A DNA stretch of 6,038 nt. Source: Kiloniellaceae bacterium (GTDB lineage: Bacteria > Pseudomonadota > Alphaproteobacteria > Kiloniellales > Kiloniellaceae). Shown piece by piece: positions 1-5,871 of the stretch; position 1 is the first letter of the stretch; each line of letters begins with the position of its first letter. Where the stretch lies: contig JANQKX010000028.1 in the NCBI GenBank assembly GCA_028280915.1, positions 1 to 6,038 of the forward strand, in the 5' to 3' direction. The translations under genes and the position numbers were made by a program. A model generated the notes under the pieces. That model saw nothing but the letters and a program-made list of their open reading frames with translations, had not been told where the DNA came from and searched no databases.

Positions 1-414
1 TGAATGTTCATTCGGGCCTCCGATGGGTGCTGAAGCGTGGTAACTCCAGTCTCCTCGATCAGGCTCGAATGGACAACTTCCGGAAAGCTCACATCTAGAT
101 GAAGCGCCAATCGATGAAGGAACAAAATGTGCCGTCGAGTTTTGTTGACCACGTCACTAAATCTCGACCAACTCGGCCACTGACTGCGCTAGATTCTGAC
201 CGGAACATTAACTGTGACTTGCGCTGGCTTAGACCAAATTTTGGAACATAGAATAACCCCACCAAGGCCTTTGTCTCCATGTGAGATAGGGCGTAGACTT
301 GCCCAACACTCTCCAGCAAATCCGCTACTAAAGTCATATCGGGCGTACGGGTTGTCACATTTGACGATACCCAAACCCGGTGACCGAGGCGTGCCATTGC
401 TCCAGCATTAGTTA
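1..414. other. Left flank without a confident gene; possible decayed or partial minus-strand gene
   Basis: This stretch is richer in A/T than the genes to the right and no frame looks like an intact conserved gene. Two minus-strand frames stay open in succession. One runs from an ATG near 421 to a stop near 95 (108 codons, AT-rich third positions). The other runs from a possible GTG at 152 to the left edge, with protein-like content including LHLDVSFPEVVHSSLIEETG and a more GC-rich third position. A single frameshift near 150 would join them, so a broken gene is possible. A plus-strand frame (3-95) is also open, so the call is ambiguous. No domain was recognised. Confidence 0.3.
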
Positions 415-442
415 TTGACACCTCGATTGGGGTGGCTATTAT
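415..442 (+). promoter_or_regulatory. Predicted sigma70-type promoter driving the five-gene cluster
   Basis: A perfect -35 hexamer TTGACA (415-420) is followed after 16 bp by TATTAT (437-442), one mismatch from TATAAT. Transcription would start near 449-450, leaving a leader of roughly 45 nt before the ATG at 494. The spacer holds a short CACC/GGTG inverted repeat (419-422 and 431-434) that could be an operator, but it is too short to claim. This is the only good promoter seen upstream of the first gene, and the cluster downstream is co-directional. Confidence 0.55.
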
Positions 443-493
443 TGAAACCTCTTTGAAGGTTATTTTTGGGATTTATCTCCGAAGGTTTGACCA

Positions 494-1174
494 ATGACCC
501 TGGCCTTTAAGCGCAACCAGGTGGAATGGGCCCTGTGGCAGCTCTTTGTGGACAGCAGGCCCGACGCCGGGGCACCGCCCAAGGTATTCTTGAACCGGAT
601 CAAGCGCCTCTTGGATCTGGACCGAGGCTTGGGCCCCAAGGACGAGCTTGGCTTTGGCTTTGCCTTTTTCGACCACGACGGCCCCGGCCTGGGGGCCGAG
701 GTGGCCTATTCGGACTACGGGGCCTTTGCCCTGGCCGTCGGCCTGGACCTGATGGATTTGGGCTTCAAACAGGCCGAGGTGGTCGCGCTCTGTCGGGCCT
801 GCCGGAAAAAACTCCAACGGGAGTTCCGTCATGCCTTAGCCCGTCCTCCGGCCCCACCCTCATTCGTGCTGGCGGACGACCGGCCCGAAGGCCCCACCTA
901 CGAGAAGAACGGATCTCTCTTTGCCGACTGCTGGATCTTTATGATTATGCAAAAGATTGACATCACCGAAGCCCTGCCCGAACCGCCAAAGAGTAAAGGC
1001 AAGGCCACTTTGATGGCGCCCCGCTTTGCCCGGGGCCGCACCGCCCTCAACGAGCGCCTCGGGGAGATGCCCCACTACTACCGCAAGGCCTTCATCATCG
1101 AGCTGGCCGAGACCGCGGTCCTGGTCACCCGCTGGCTGGACCAAGCCCCTTTGATCAAACGGGGGCGGCGATAG
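494..1174 (+). CDS. Hypothetical protein, possible MerR-like DNA-binding regulator
   Basis: This is a 226-aa soluble protein of a family I cannot name. The ATG at 494 is preceded by GAAGG (481-485) with an 8-nt spacer, which supports this start. Residues 5-20 (FKRNQVEWALWQLFVD) form an amphipathic helix. Residues 70-112, containing SDYGAFALAVGLDLMDLGFKQAEVVALCRACRKKL, resemble the helical part of MerR-like winged-helix folds (a helix, a turn with GFKQAEV, then a basic helix); this is an impression from the pattern, not a recognised domain. A Pro-rich linker follows (117-123), then a C-terminal half with a hydrophobic helix (199-217) and a basic tail KRGRR. No nuclease or methylase motif, signal peptide or membrane segment is visible. 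It is the first gene after the promoter and lies 52 bp before the methyltransferase, so a regulatory role for the module is possible but inferred. Third positions are strongly G/C, as expected for a real gene. Confidence 0.85.
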   Translation: MTLAFKRNQVEWALWQLFVDSRPDAGAPPKVFLNRIKRLLDLDRGLGPKDELGFGFAFFDHDGPGLGAEVAYSDYGAFALAVGLDLMDLGFKQAEVVALCRACRKKLQREFRHALARPPAPPSFVLADDRPEGPTYEKNGSLFADCWIFMIMQKIDITEALPEPPKSKGKATLMAPRFARGRTALNERLGEMPHYYRKAFIIELAETAVLVTRWLDQAPLIKRGRR

Positions 1175-1226
1175 TTTTTTTGACCTTTAGTAACCCTTTT
1201 CACCACTTCTTTTATTGGAGCACACT

Positions 1227-2606
1227 TTGACTCAAGCACGTTTGAAAATGGCTGGCCCAGAACCCGAGATCGGGCTCCGCGACCTGGCCGTGGCCTGGCG
1301 GCCCATCGCCAGTTTGCGGCCCTATGCCCGCAATGCCCGGACCCATAGCAAAAAACAGATCCAAGAAATCGCCTACAGCATCACCGCCTTTGGCTGGACC
1401 AACCCAGTCCTTGTGGATCAGGACTTGGGCCTCATCGCCGGCCATGCCCGGGTGGAAGCGGCCAAGCTCTTGGGGCTTGACCAAGTCCCCACCATCGCCA
1501 TCGACGACCTGACCCCGACGCAAAAGCGGGCCTACATTATTGCCGACAACAAATTGGCCCTCAATGCGGGCTGGGACGAGCAAATCCTGGCCGAGGAACT
1601 GCAGGATCTCTTGGTCGAGGATGAGGCCTTCGACATTTCCCTGACCGGCTTTGCCGTGCCGGAGGTGGATAGCCTGATCGAGGGATTGGTCCCTGTGGAA
1701 GACCATGACCCCCGGGATGACGCCCAACCGGGCGATGGTCCACCGGTCTCCAAGATCGGTGACATCTGGGATCTGGGGCCCCACCGGGTCATCTGCGGTG
1801 ATGCGCTCAAGGTGGAAACCTTCCGCGCGCTCATGGGCATCGAACAGGCCCGCATGGTCTTTACCGATCCCCCTTACAACGTGCCCATCCAAGGCAACGT
1901 GGGCGGTTCGGGGGCAATCCAACACCGGGAGTTCGTCATGGCCAGCGGCGAAATGTCGGTGACGGCCTTTACCGGGTTTTTACAAAACGCCTTTGGTCAC
2001 CTGGCCACCTTTTCCTGTAGTGGCTCGATCCACTTTGTCTGCATGGACTGGCGCCACATGGGCGAGGTGTTGGTGGCCGGCAGGGCCAGCTACCAGGAGC
2101 TCAAGAACCTGATCGTCTGGGTCAAGGACAACGGCGGCATGGGCAGTTTCTACCGCTCCAAGCACGAGTTGATCTTTGCCTTCAAAAAAGGCACTGCGGC
2201 CCACATCAACAGCTTTGAGCTGGGCCAGCATGGGCGCAATCGCACCAACGTCTGGCACTACCGCGGGGTCAATACCTTTCGGGCCAATCGCCTGGCGGAA
2301 TTGGCCTTGCACCCGACCGTTAAGCCCGTGGCTTTGATCGCCGATGCCATCAAGGACGTCTCCAAGCGGGGCGACCTAGTCCTGGATGCCTTTGGCGGCA
2401 GCGGCTCCACCTTGATCGCCGCGGAAAAAACCAAACGCCGGGCGCGGCTGATCGAGTTGGATCCGGTCTATGTGGATACCATCGTACGCCGCTGGCAGGC
2501 CTTTACCCATGACCACGCCGTTCACGCCGAAACCGGAAAGACCTTCACCGAGATGGCACAGGAGCGTGCCGACACCCAATCAACAGGAGGCAACTGCAAT
2601 GATTGA
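1227..2606 (+). CDS. ParB-like domain / DNA (adenine- or cytosine-N4) methyltransferase fusion, orphan
   Basis: This enzyme is predicted to transfer a methyl group from S-adenosylmethionine to an exocyclic amino group in DNA. With a start at TTG 1227 it has 459 aa. GGAG (1217-1220) lies 6 nt before that TTG, so I prefer it to TTG 1215, which overlaps the Shine-Dalgarno, and to ATG 1248, which lacks one. Residues about 22-116 are a ParB/Spo0J-like N-terminal domain (LRPYARNARTHSKKQIQEIA, then GHAR at 72-75). The methyltransferase domain follows: motif IV DPPYN at 214-218, HPTVKP at 362-367 and the SAM-binding motif FGGSGST at about 389-395. Motif IV before motif I is the beta-class order, as in the N6-adenine enzyme CcrM. 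No restriction endonuclease gene is adjacent, so it is an orphan of the type common in prophages and islands. The target site cannot be read from the sequence. Its stop overlaps the next gene by 8 bp, indicating translational coupling. Confidence 0.93.
   Translation: MTQARLKMAGPEPEIGLRDLAVAWRPIASLRPYARNARTHSKKQIQEIAYSITAFGWTNPVLVDQDLGLIAGHARVEAAKLLGLDQVPTIAIDDLTPTQKRAYIIADNKLALNAGWDEQILAEELQDLLVEDEAFDISLTGFAVPEVDSLIEGLVPVEDHDPRDDAQPGDGPPVSKIGDIWDLGPHRVICGDALKVETFRALMGIEQARMVFTDPPYNVPIQGNVGGSGAIQHREFVMASGEMSVTAFTGFLQNAFGHLATFSCSGSIHFVCMDWRHMGEVLVAGRASYQELKNLIVWVKDNGGMGSFYRSKHELIFAFKKGTAAHINSFELGQHGRNRTNVWHYRGVNTFRANRLAELALHPTVKPVALIADAIKDVSKRGDLVLDAFGGSGSTLIAAEKTKRRARLIELDPVYVDTIVRRWQAFTHDHAVHAETGKTFTEMAQERADTQSTGGNCND
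2585..2590 (+). promoter_or_regulatory. Strong ribosome binding site of the DUF5681 gene inside the methyltransferase end
   Basis: AGGAGG lies 8 nt before the ATG at 2599, within the last codons of the methyltransferase. It fixes the start of the next gene at 2599 rather than at an in-frame ATG at 2470, which would overlap the methyltransferase by more than 130 bp and has no such site. Confidence 0.8.
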
Positions 2607-3330
2607 CCTACCCGCAAAACCCAAGCTGCCGGCCCCAAGTGGCAGCGACGCAGCCCCCGAGGAGGTGGGCTACGGCAAACCACCGATTCATTCCCGCTTT
2701 AAGCCGGGCCAATCGGGCAATCCTAGCGGCCGGCCCAAGGGCGCCAAGAACAAAAAGCCCAAGGATCGGTTTGAAGAGCCGCTGGATCAAATCCTCTTGG
2801 ACGAAGCCTACCGGGATATGCTGATTCAAGACGGAAACGGGCAAAGGAAGATGCCAGCGATTCAAGCGGTGGTGAGAACTGTGTTCCATAAGGCCCTGAA
2901 GGGAGACCACCGATCCCAGCGGCTTATGTTGGAACATACCAGCCGCGTCGAAGGTAGAAAACGCGCGCTTGCCGAAGCCCATGTTGAAGCAATGATGGAT
3001 TACAAACTCTATTGGGAAAACGAACTGGACCGTCGGCAAAAAAGAGGAATCACCGGCCCGGCTCCCTATCCGCACCCGGACGACATCATCTTAGATTTTG
3101 CGACCGGTGACGTCAGGATTGAAGGACCGTTGGACAAGAACGAAGAAGAATACGTGGATCTTGTCGTGATCAAAAACCAGGCAGAGACCTTTCTTGAAGC
3201 CGCCCAAGCCCAGGCCAAAGAAAAGCCTGAATGCGAGGTTATCCAAGAACGAGTTGGGATACTCAGCGAGAAAAAGCAGCGAATCGAAGCGGCCCTTGTC
3301 GACCACCCGGGCGGCGGACGATTCCGATGA
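2599..3330 (+). CDS. DUF5681 domain-containing protein
   Basis: A 243-aa protein of unknown biochemical function. Residues about 22-100 carry the DUF5681 signature: VGYGKPP (23-29), RFKPGQSGNPSGRPKG (33-48) and a Lys-rich stretch after it. The GRPKG core resembles an AT-hook-type minor-groove element, so DNA binding is a reasonable guess. The C-terminal part has PYPHPDDIILDFATGDVRIEGP-type residues (157-177, typical of the family as I recall it) and a Glu/Lys/Gln-rich segment (180-235) likely to form a coiled coil. It is coupled to the methyltransferase by an 8-bp overlap, so both are probably made together. Codon use changes within the gene: no AGA/AGG arginine codons in about the first 75 codons, several after about 2845. 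A very short open frame starts at an ATGA overlap with its stop (3327). Confidence 0.87.
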   Translation: MIDLPAKPKLPAPSGSDAAPEEVGYGKPPIHSRFKPGQSGNPSGRPKGAKNKKPKDRFEEPLDQILLDEAYRDMLIQDGNGQRKMPAIQAVVRTVFHKALKGDHRSQRLMLEHTSRVEGRKRALAEAHVEAMMDYKLYWENELDRRQKRGITGPAPYPHPDDIILDFATGDVRIEGPLDKNEEEYVDLVVIKNQAETFLEAAQAQAKEKPECEVIQERVGILSEKKQRIEAALVDHPGGGRFR

Positions 3331-3386
3331 CCATCACATCAAAAAGGACTGGACTGGGGGGCGCAAACGAGCGTCACTGGTCCTAG

Positions 3387-3437
3387 CCGGCAAGACCCAT
3401 CCGGGTTGCCCGCCGCCCGACAGGCGGGACTTGCCGG
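3387..3437 (+). repeat. Inverted-repeat element able to fold as a three-way junction
   Basis: In the 149-bp gap before the DUF2924 gene, CCGGCAAG (3387-3394) pairs perfectly with CTTGCCGG (3430-3437). Inside this stem are two further hairpins: ACCC/GGGT (3395-3398 with 3403-3406, loop ATCC) and CCCGCC/GGCGGG (3409-3414 with 3423-3428, 8-nt loop). Nested, these give a compact three-way junction. A competing hairpin CGGG-TTG-CCCG (3402-3412) excludes both inner ones. No T-run follows, so it is not a classic intrinsic terminator. It may be a cis-acting RNA structure, a REP-like dispersed repeat or a recombination site. Confidence 0.6.
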
Positions 3438-3466
3438 GCCTTTAGGCAGTGGGAGGTACAACGACC

Positions 3467-3472
3467 AAGGAA
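3467..3472 (+). promoter_or_regulatory. Ribosome binding site selecting a TTG start for the DUF2924 gene
   Basis: AAGGAA lies 7 nt before the TTG at 3480. The next in-frame ATG is 51 codons further on, inside the conserved domain, so the TTG is the only sensible start. Confidence 0.6.
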
Positions 3473-3479
3473 TCCCGCT

Positions 3480-3935
3480 TTGCCGACTATTCTCAATTTC
3501 ACCGATCAAGACCATTACACCGACACGGCAAGAGCCATCGCCGAACTGGGCAAGCTGACCCGGGATCAGTTGCTGGACCGCTGGCGCGCCACCATCTGCC
3601 CAACGGTGCCGTCGCGGTTGTCCAATAGCTTGATGATCGAGGCCCTGGCCTATGACCTCCAGGTCCGAGCCTATGGCGGCCTATCGCCCCAGACCGTCCG
3701 TGCCCTGCGTCGGGCTGCAAATCCACGTAGCGGCCGGCCGGCGCCGCGCCCAGGTACGCGCCCAGGCACGCGCCTCGTGCGGGAATGGAACGGGGCCCTC
3801 CATGAAGTAGACGTTTTGGAAAACGGCTATCTGTGGCGCGGTCAAAGCTATCGCTCCCTCTCGGCCATCGCCAAGGCCATCACCGGTACCAAGTGGTCCG
3901 GCCCGCGGTTCTTTGGCACGGGACAAAAGCCATGA
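3480..3935 (+). CDS. DUF2924 domain-containing protein, recombinase partner
   Basis: A 151-aa basic protein of the DUF2924 family, whose function is not established. The N-terminal half (residues 16-80) contains the helical segment LGKLTRDQLLDRW and LMIEALAYDLQVRAYGGLS. The C-terminal half (98-147) has the best conserved motif: LVREWNGALHEVDVLENGYL, then YRSLSAIAKAITGTKWSGPRFFG. Members of this family commonly sit directly upstream of a large serine recombinase in Alphaproteobacteria, and here the stop and the recombinase start overlap as ATGA. Tight coupling argues for a helper or DNA-binding role in recombination, which is inference. The linker between the halves (87-97) holds a duplicated Pro-Gly-Thr-Arg encoded by an imperfect 12-bp tandem repeat (3745-3768). 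The start is TTG at 3480. Confidence 0.9.
   Translation: MPTILNFTDQDHYTDTARAIAELGKLTRDQLLDRWRATICPTVPSRLSNSLMIEALAYDLQVRAYGGLSPQTVRALRRAANPRSGRPAPRPGTRPGTRLVREWNGALHEVDVLENGYLWRGQSYRSLSAIAKAITGTKWSGPRFFGTGQKP
3745..3775 (+). repeat. 12-bp in-frame tandem duplication in the DUF2924 linker
   Basis: CGCGCCCAGGTA (3745-3756) is followed directly by CGCGCCCAGGCA (3757-3768) and a partial third unit CGCGCCT (3769-3775). The unit length is a multiple of three, so it only adds PGTR to the linker between the two conserved halves. Confidence 0.7.
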
Positions 3936-5581
3936 AACAGCGTTTCCGCCGCTGTGCCATTTATACCCGCAAGTCCTCTGATGATGGGCTCGACCAAGAA
4001 TTCAATTCCCTAGAAGCCCAGCGCGAAGCCTGTGCGGCTTATGTGGCCAGCCAAAAGGGGGAAGGCTGGAAACTCTCTCCCAATCGCTATGACGATGGCG
4101 GCCATTCAGGGGGCACCCTGGAGCGCCCGGCCCTGCAGCGGCTGTTGGGACACATCAAAGACGGTCTGATCGATTTGATTGTCGTATATAAGGTGGATCG
4201 CCTCACCCGCTCCTTGGCGGACTTTGCCAAGTTGGTGGAGCGGTTTGATGGGGTCGGGGCCTCGTTTGTCTCGGTCACCCAGCAGTTCAACACCGCGACC
4301 TCCATGGGTCGCCTGACCCTGAATGTGCTGTTGTCCTTTGCCCAGTTCGAGCGGGAAGTCACGGCCGAGCGCATTCGTGACAAGATCGCCGCCTCCAAGA
4401 AAAAGGGGCTCTGGATGGGCGGGCTGCCGCCACTGGGCTATGACGCCCATGAACGCACTCTGGTCATCAACCCCACGGAAGCCCAAACCGTCAAAACCCT
4501 GTTCCAGCTTTACCAGCGGCACGGCTCCGTGCGGCGGGTGAAAGAAGCAGCGGATCAGTTGGGCTTGGTGAGCAAGCGCCATCGTTTTGAAACAGGACGC
4601 GTCCTTGGTGGGGTTCCCTTGAGCCGGGGACGGCTTTATCACCTTCTATCCAACCCGGTCTATGTGGGCCGGATCCGGCACAAGGACAAAAGTTACCCGG
4701 GGCAGCATCCGGGCATCATCGATGCCGAGACCTTTGCCGCGGTCAACGACCATCTGACATCAGCGAACCGTCACAGGAATTCTAGTTCCGCAAATAGGTC
4801 GCCGCTTGCGGGGAAATTCGTTGACGAAACGGGCGACCGCCTAACCCCGTCCCATGCCACGAAGAACGGTATAAGGTACAGATACTATCTGTCTCGACGG
4901 CTGATCAGCGAGAGTGGCAAGGAGGATCTTAGTGGCTGGCGGTTGCCGGCCGATCAATTGGAAAAGGCCGTTGTTGATTTGATTTGCGGGAACATCAATG
5001 AACCGACCACAATCTCCAGGTACTTGCGAGGTGCCGATCCGGAAACCTTGAGGAAGCTGCCCGCAACTATCAAATCGCTGGCCAATTCCCTCAAGGGCCC
5101 GGAGCGGGCGGCGACACTGAAGGCCCTTGTGGCCGAGGGGTCCATCGCACCGGGGAAACTGACACTCCGGCTTGAAGCCGTGTCGCTGGCCAGATGCTTG
5201 CAAATCGACACCGAGCAATTGGCCTCTGAAGCTTTGCACCTAGAGGGAAAGTTCGCCGTTCGCCGGCGCGGCGTGGAGGCCAAATTAGTCATCGGCAATG
5301 GCACCTCTAACACTGATCTCACTCTGATCAAGGCCATCGCTCAGGGCCGGGTTTGGTTCGAGGAAATTAAGCAAGGCACGGCCATGTCAGAGATCGCCGA
5401 TCGCCATGGGATTAGCCAGCGGCGGGTGGCCCATCTGGTCGATCTGGCCTTTTTGGCACCGGACCTGGTGCAGGCCATTTTAGCAGGGCGGCAGCCGCCG
5501 CATCTCTCGGCGGACATGTTGATCAAGTCCAAGATTCCACCATCTTGGCAGAGGCAACGGATGAAGATTTCAGCCCTCTAG
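3932..5581 (+). CDS. Large serine recombinase (site-specific integrase/invertase family)
   Basis: This 549-aa enzyme is predicted to cut and rejoin DNA at two attachment sites through a covalent phosphoserine intermediate. The resolvase-type catalytic domain spans about residues 6-155. In YTRKSSDDG, Ser15 is the predicted nucleophile and Arg13 a catalytic arginine; DGGHSGGTLERP (55-66) and the VYKVDRLTR motif (85-93) complete the active site. Residues about 160-275 form the 'recombinase' DNA-binding domain (GLPPLGY, then LSNPVYVGRIRHK). The next region (290-325) occupies the place of the zinc ribbon but has no cysteine pairs; the only cysteines are 8, 34, 352 and 422. The C-terminus has a helix-turn-helix (485-508, MSEIADRHGISQRRVAHLVD). 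I chose the ATG at 3932, which overlaps the DUF2924 stop as ATGA, over an in-frame ATG at 3833 inside that gene. Arginine codon use differs between about 4775 and 5195 from the rest, suggesting a mosaic. All catalytic residues are present, so it is probably active. Confidence 0.95.
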   Translation: MKQRFRRCAIYTRKSSDDGLDQEFNSLEAQREACAAYVASQKGEGWKLSPNRYDDGGHSGGTLERPALQRLLGHIKDGLIDLIVVYKVDRLTRSLADFAKLVERFDGVGASFVSVTQQFNTATSMGRLTLNVLLSFAQFEREVTAERIRDKIAASKKKGLWMGGLPPLGYDAHERTLVINPTEAQTVKTLFQLYQRHGSVRRVKEAADQLGLVSKRHRFETGRVLGGVPLSRGRLYHLLSNPVYVGRIRHKDKSYPGQHPGIIDAETFAAVNDHLTSANRHRNSSSANRSPLAGKFVDETGDRLTPSHATKNGIRYRYYLSRRLISESGKEDLSGWRLPADQLEKAVVDLICGNINEPTTISRYLRGADPETLRKLPATIKSLANSLKGPERAATLKALVAEGSIAPGKLTLRLEAVSLARCLQIDTEQLASEALHLEGKFAVRRRGVEAKLVIGNGTSNTDLTLIKAIAQGRVWFEEIKQGTAMSEIADRHGISQRRVAHLVDLAFLAPDLVQAILAGRQPPHLSADMLIKSKIPPSWQRQRMKISAL

Positions 5582-5647
5582 GAATCGCCTGTTAATGGCA
5601 ATGCCGTTGCCTGTTAAATTCAATTTGATCCCTGATAGTTCAAACAA

Positions 5648-5676
5648 AATTCCCTGTTTTTGAGAAGCAGGGAATT
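5648..5676. repeat. Hairpin with TTCCCTG arms, possible bidirectional terminator
   Basis: AATTCCCTG (5648-5656) pairs perfectly with CAGGGAATT (5668-5676). Four further inner pairs, two of them G-T wobbles, extend the stem to 13 pairs with a TGA loop. An A-rich run lies before it, so read on the minus strand the hairpin is followed by TTTTG. It could stop transcription entering from the right, or be a dyad site for a DNA-binding protein that also reads the neighbouring CCTG repeats. Confidence 0.55.
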
Positions 5677-5717
5677 GGGCTTTAAGGCATTGATTTTTAG
5701 TCGCAAGTCAGGGTGGA

Positions 5718-5737
5718 TTTCGGGTGAAAGCCCGAAA
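5718..5737 (+). repeat. Short hairpin with a GAAA (GNRA) tetraloop
   Basis: TTTCGGG (5718-5724) pairs with CCCGAAA (5731-5737). A T-G pair (5725/5730) closes a GAAA loop (5726-5729), the stable GNRA class in RNA. There is no T-run after it on the plus strand, so termination is not indicated. It sits between the phased repeat copies and could stabilise the 3' end of the recombinase transcript. Confidence 0.45.
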
Positions 5738-5834
5738 AAGCAAAAGTTTCCCTGTAAATTCCCTGTAAATAGCTAAGCGAACCGTAAAATCTCGCAAAGG
5801 AGACGAGTGCGGAAAAGTGGCCGAAACGCTGCTG

Positions 5835-5849
5835 TGGAGACGGTCTCCA
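5835..5849. other. Perfect 15-nt dyad, candidate recombinase attachment core
   Basis: TGGAGAC and GTCTCCA flank a single central G at 5842. Outside the dyad the symmetry continues imperfectly, with scattered matching positions up to about 9 bases further out. A third GGAGAC lies at 5799-5804, and CGCAAAGG is repeated at 5793-5800 and 5864-5871 on either side. Large serine recombinases usually act at imperfect dyads close to their own gene, which makes this a candidate. An odd centre is not ideal for the two-base crossover these enzymes make, so confidence is low. Confidence 0.3.
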
Positions 5850-5871
5850 TAACGCCGCACCACCGCAAAGG

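Larger units (their letters stand above)
5586..5770 (+). repeat. Phased CCTG-type repeat cluster downstream of the recombinase
   Basis: Six plus-strand copies of a degenerate motif, roughly CCTGTWAAT, occur with CCTG beginning at 5588, 5610, 5631, 5653, 5751 and 5762. The first four are 22, 21 and 22 bp apart, about two helical turns, and the last two are 11 bp apart, so the sites lie on one face of the helix. The first two share GCCTGTTAA exactly; the last two are an 11-bp tandem of TTCCCTGTAAA (5748-5769). Inverse copies (CAGGG) lie at 5668 and 5709. The arrangement resembles iterated protein-binding sites. Confidence 0.6.

Noticed and set aside
1..13. Short palindrome GAATG-TT-CATTC at the left edge as an element end
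   Set aside because: Only five base pairs per arm and no matching copy at the other end.
273..280. GTCTCCAT shared with 5843-5850 as possible duplicated attachment cores
   Set aside because: The match is only 8 bp with no extension on either side, which is expected by chance in 6 kb.
526..960. 144-codon plus-strand frame within the first gene
   Set aside because: Shifted frame of the 226-aa gene, with Gly/Pro/Arg-rich low-complexity translation typical of a shadow.
1155..1186. Terminator after the first gene (T-run at 1175-1181)
   Set aside because: Only a weak TCAAA/TTTGA pairing precedes the T-run and no GC-rich stem ends at it.
1180..1215. Second promoter before the methyltransferase (TTGACC at 1180)
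   Set aside because: No -10-like hexamer at a 15-19 bp spacing; the nearest, TTTATT, is 24 bp away.
1229..1233. GANTC sites over the methyltransferase start (1229-1233) and the DUF2924 start region (3470-3474) as methylation switches
   Set aside because: The target of this methyltransferase is unknown and about twenty GANTC sites are expected by chance in a window this size.
1212..1925. Long minus-strand open frame (237 codons) opposite the methyltransferase
   Set aside because: It lies antisense to the strongly supported ParB-methyltransferase and is open because of the GC-rich third positions of that gene; the translation shows no recognisable domain.
5810..5870. tRNA or tmRNA fragment suggested by GTGGCCGA and a CACCA-like end
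   Set aside because: No TTCRA T-loop or consistent cloverleaf can be drawn; the apparent T-arm is just the GGAGAC dyad.
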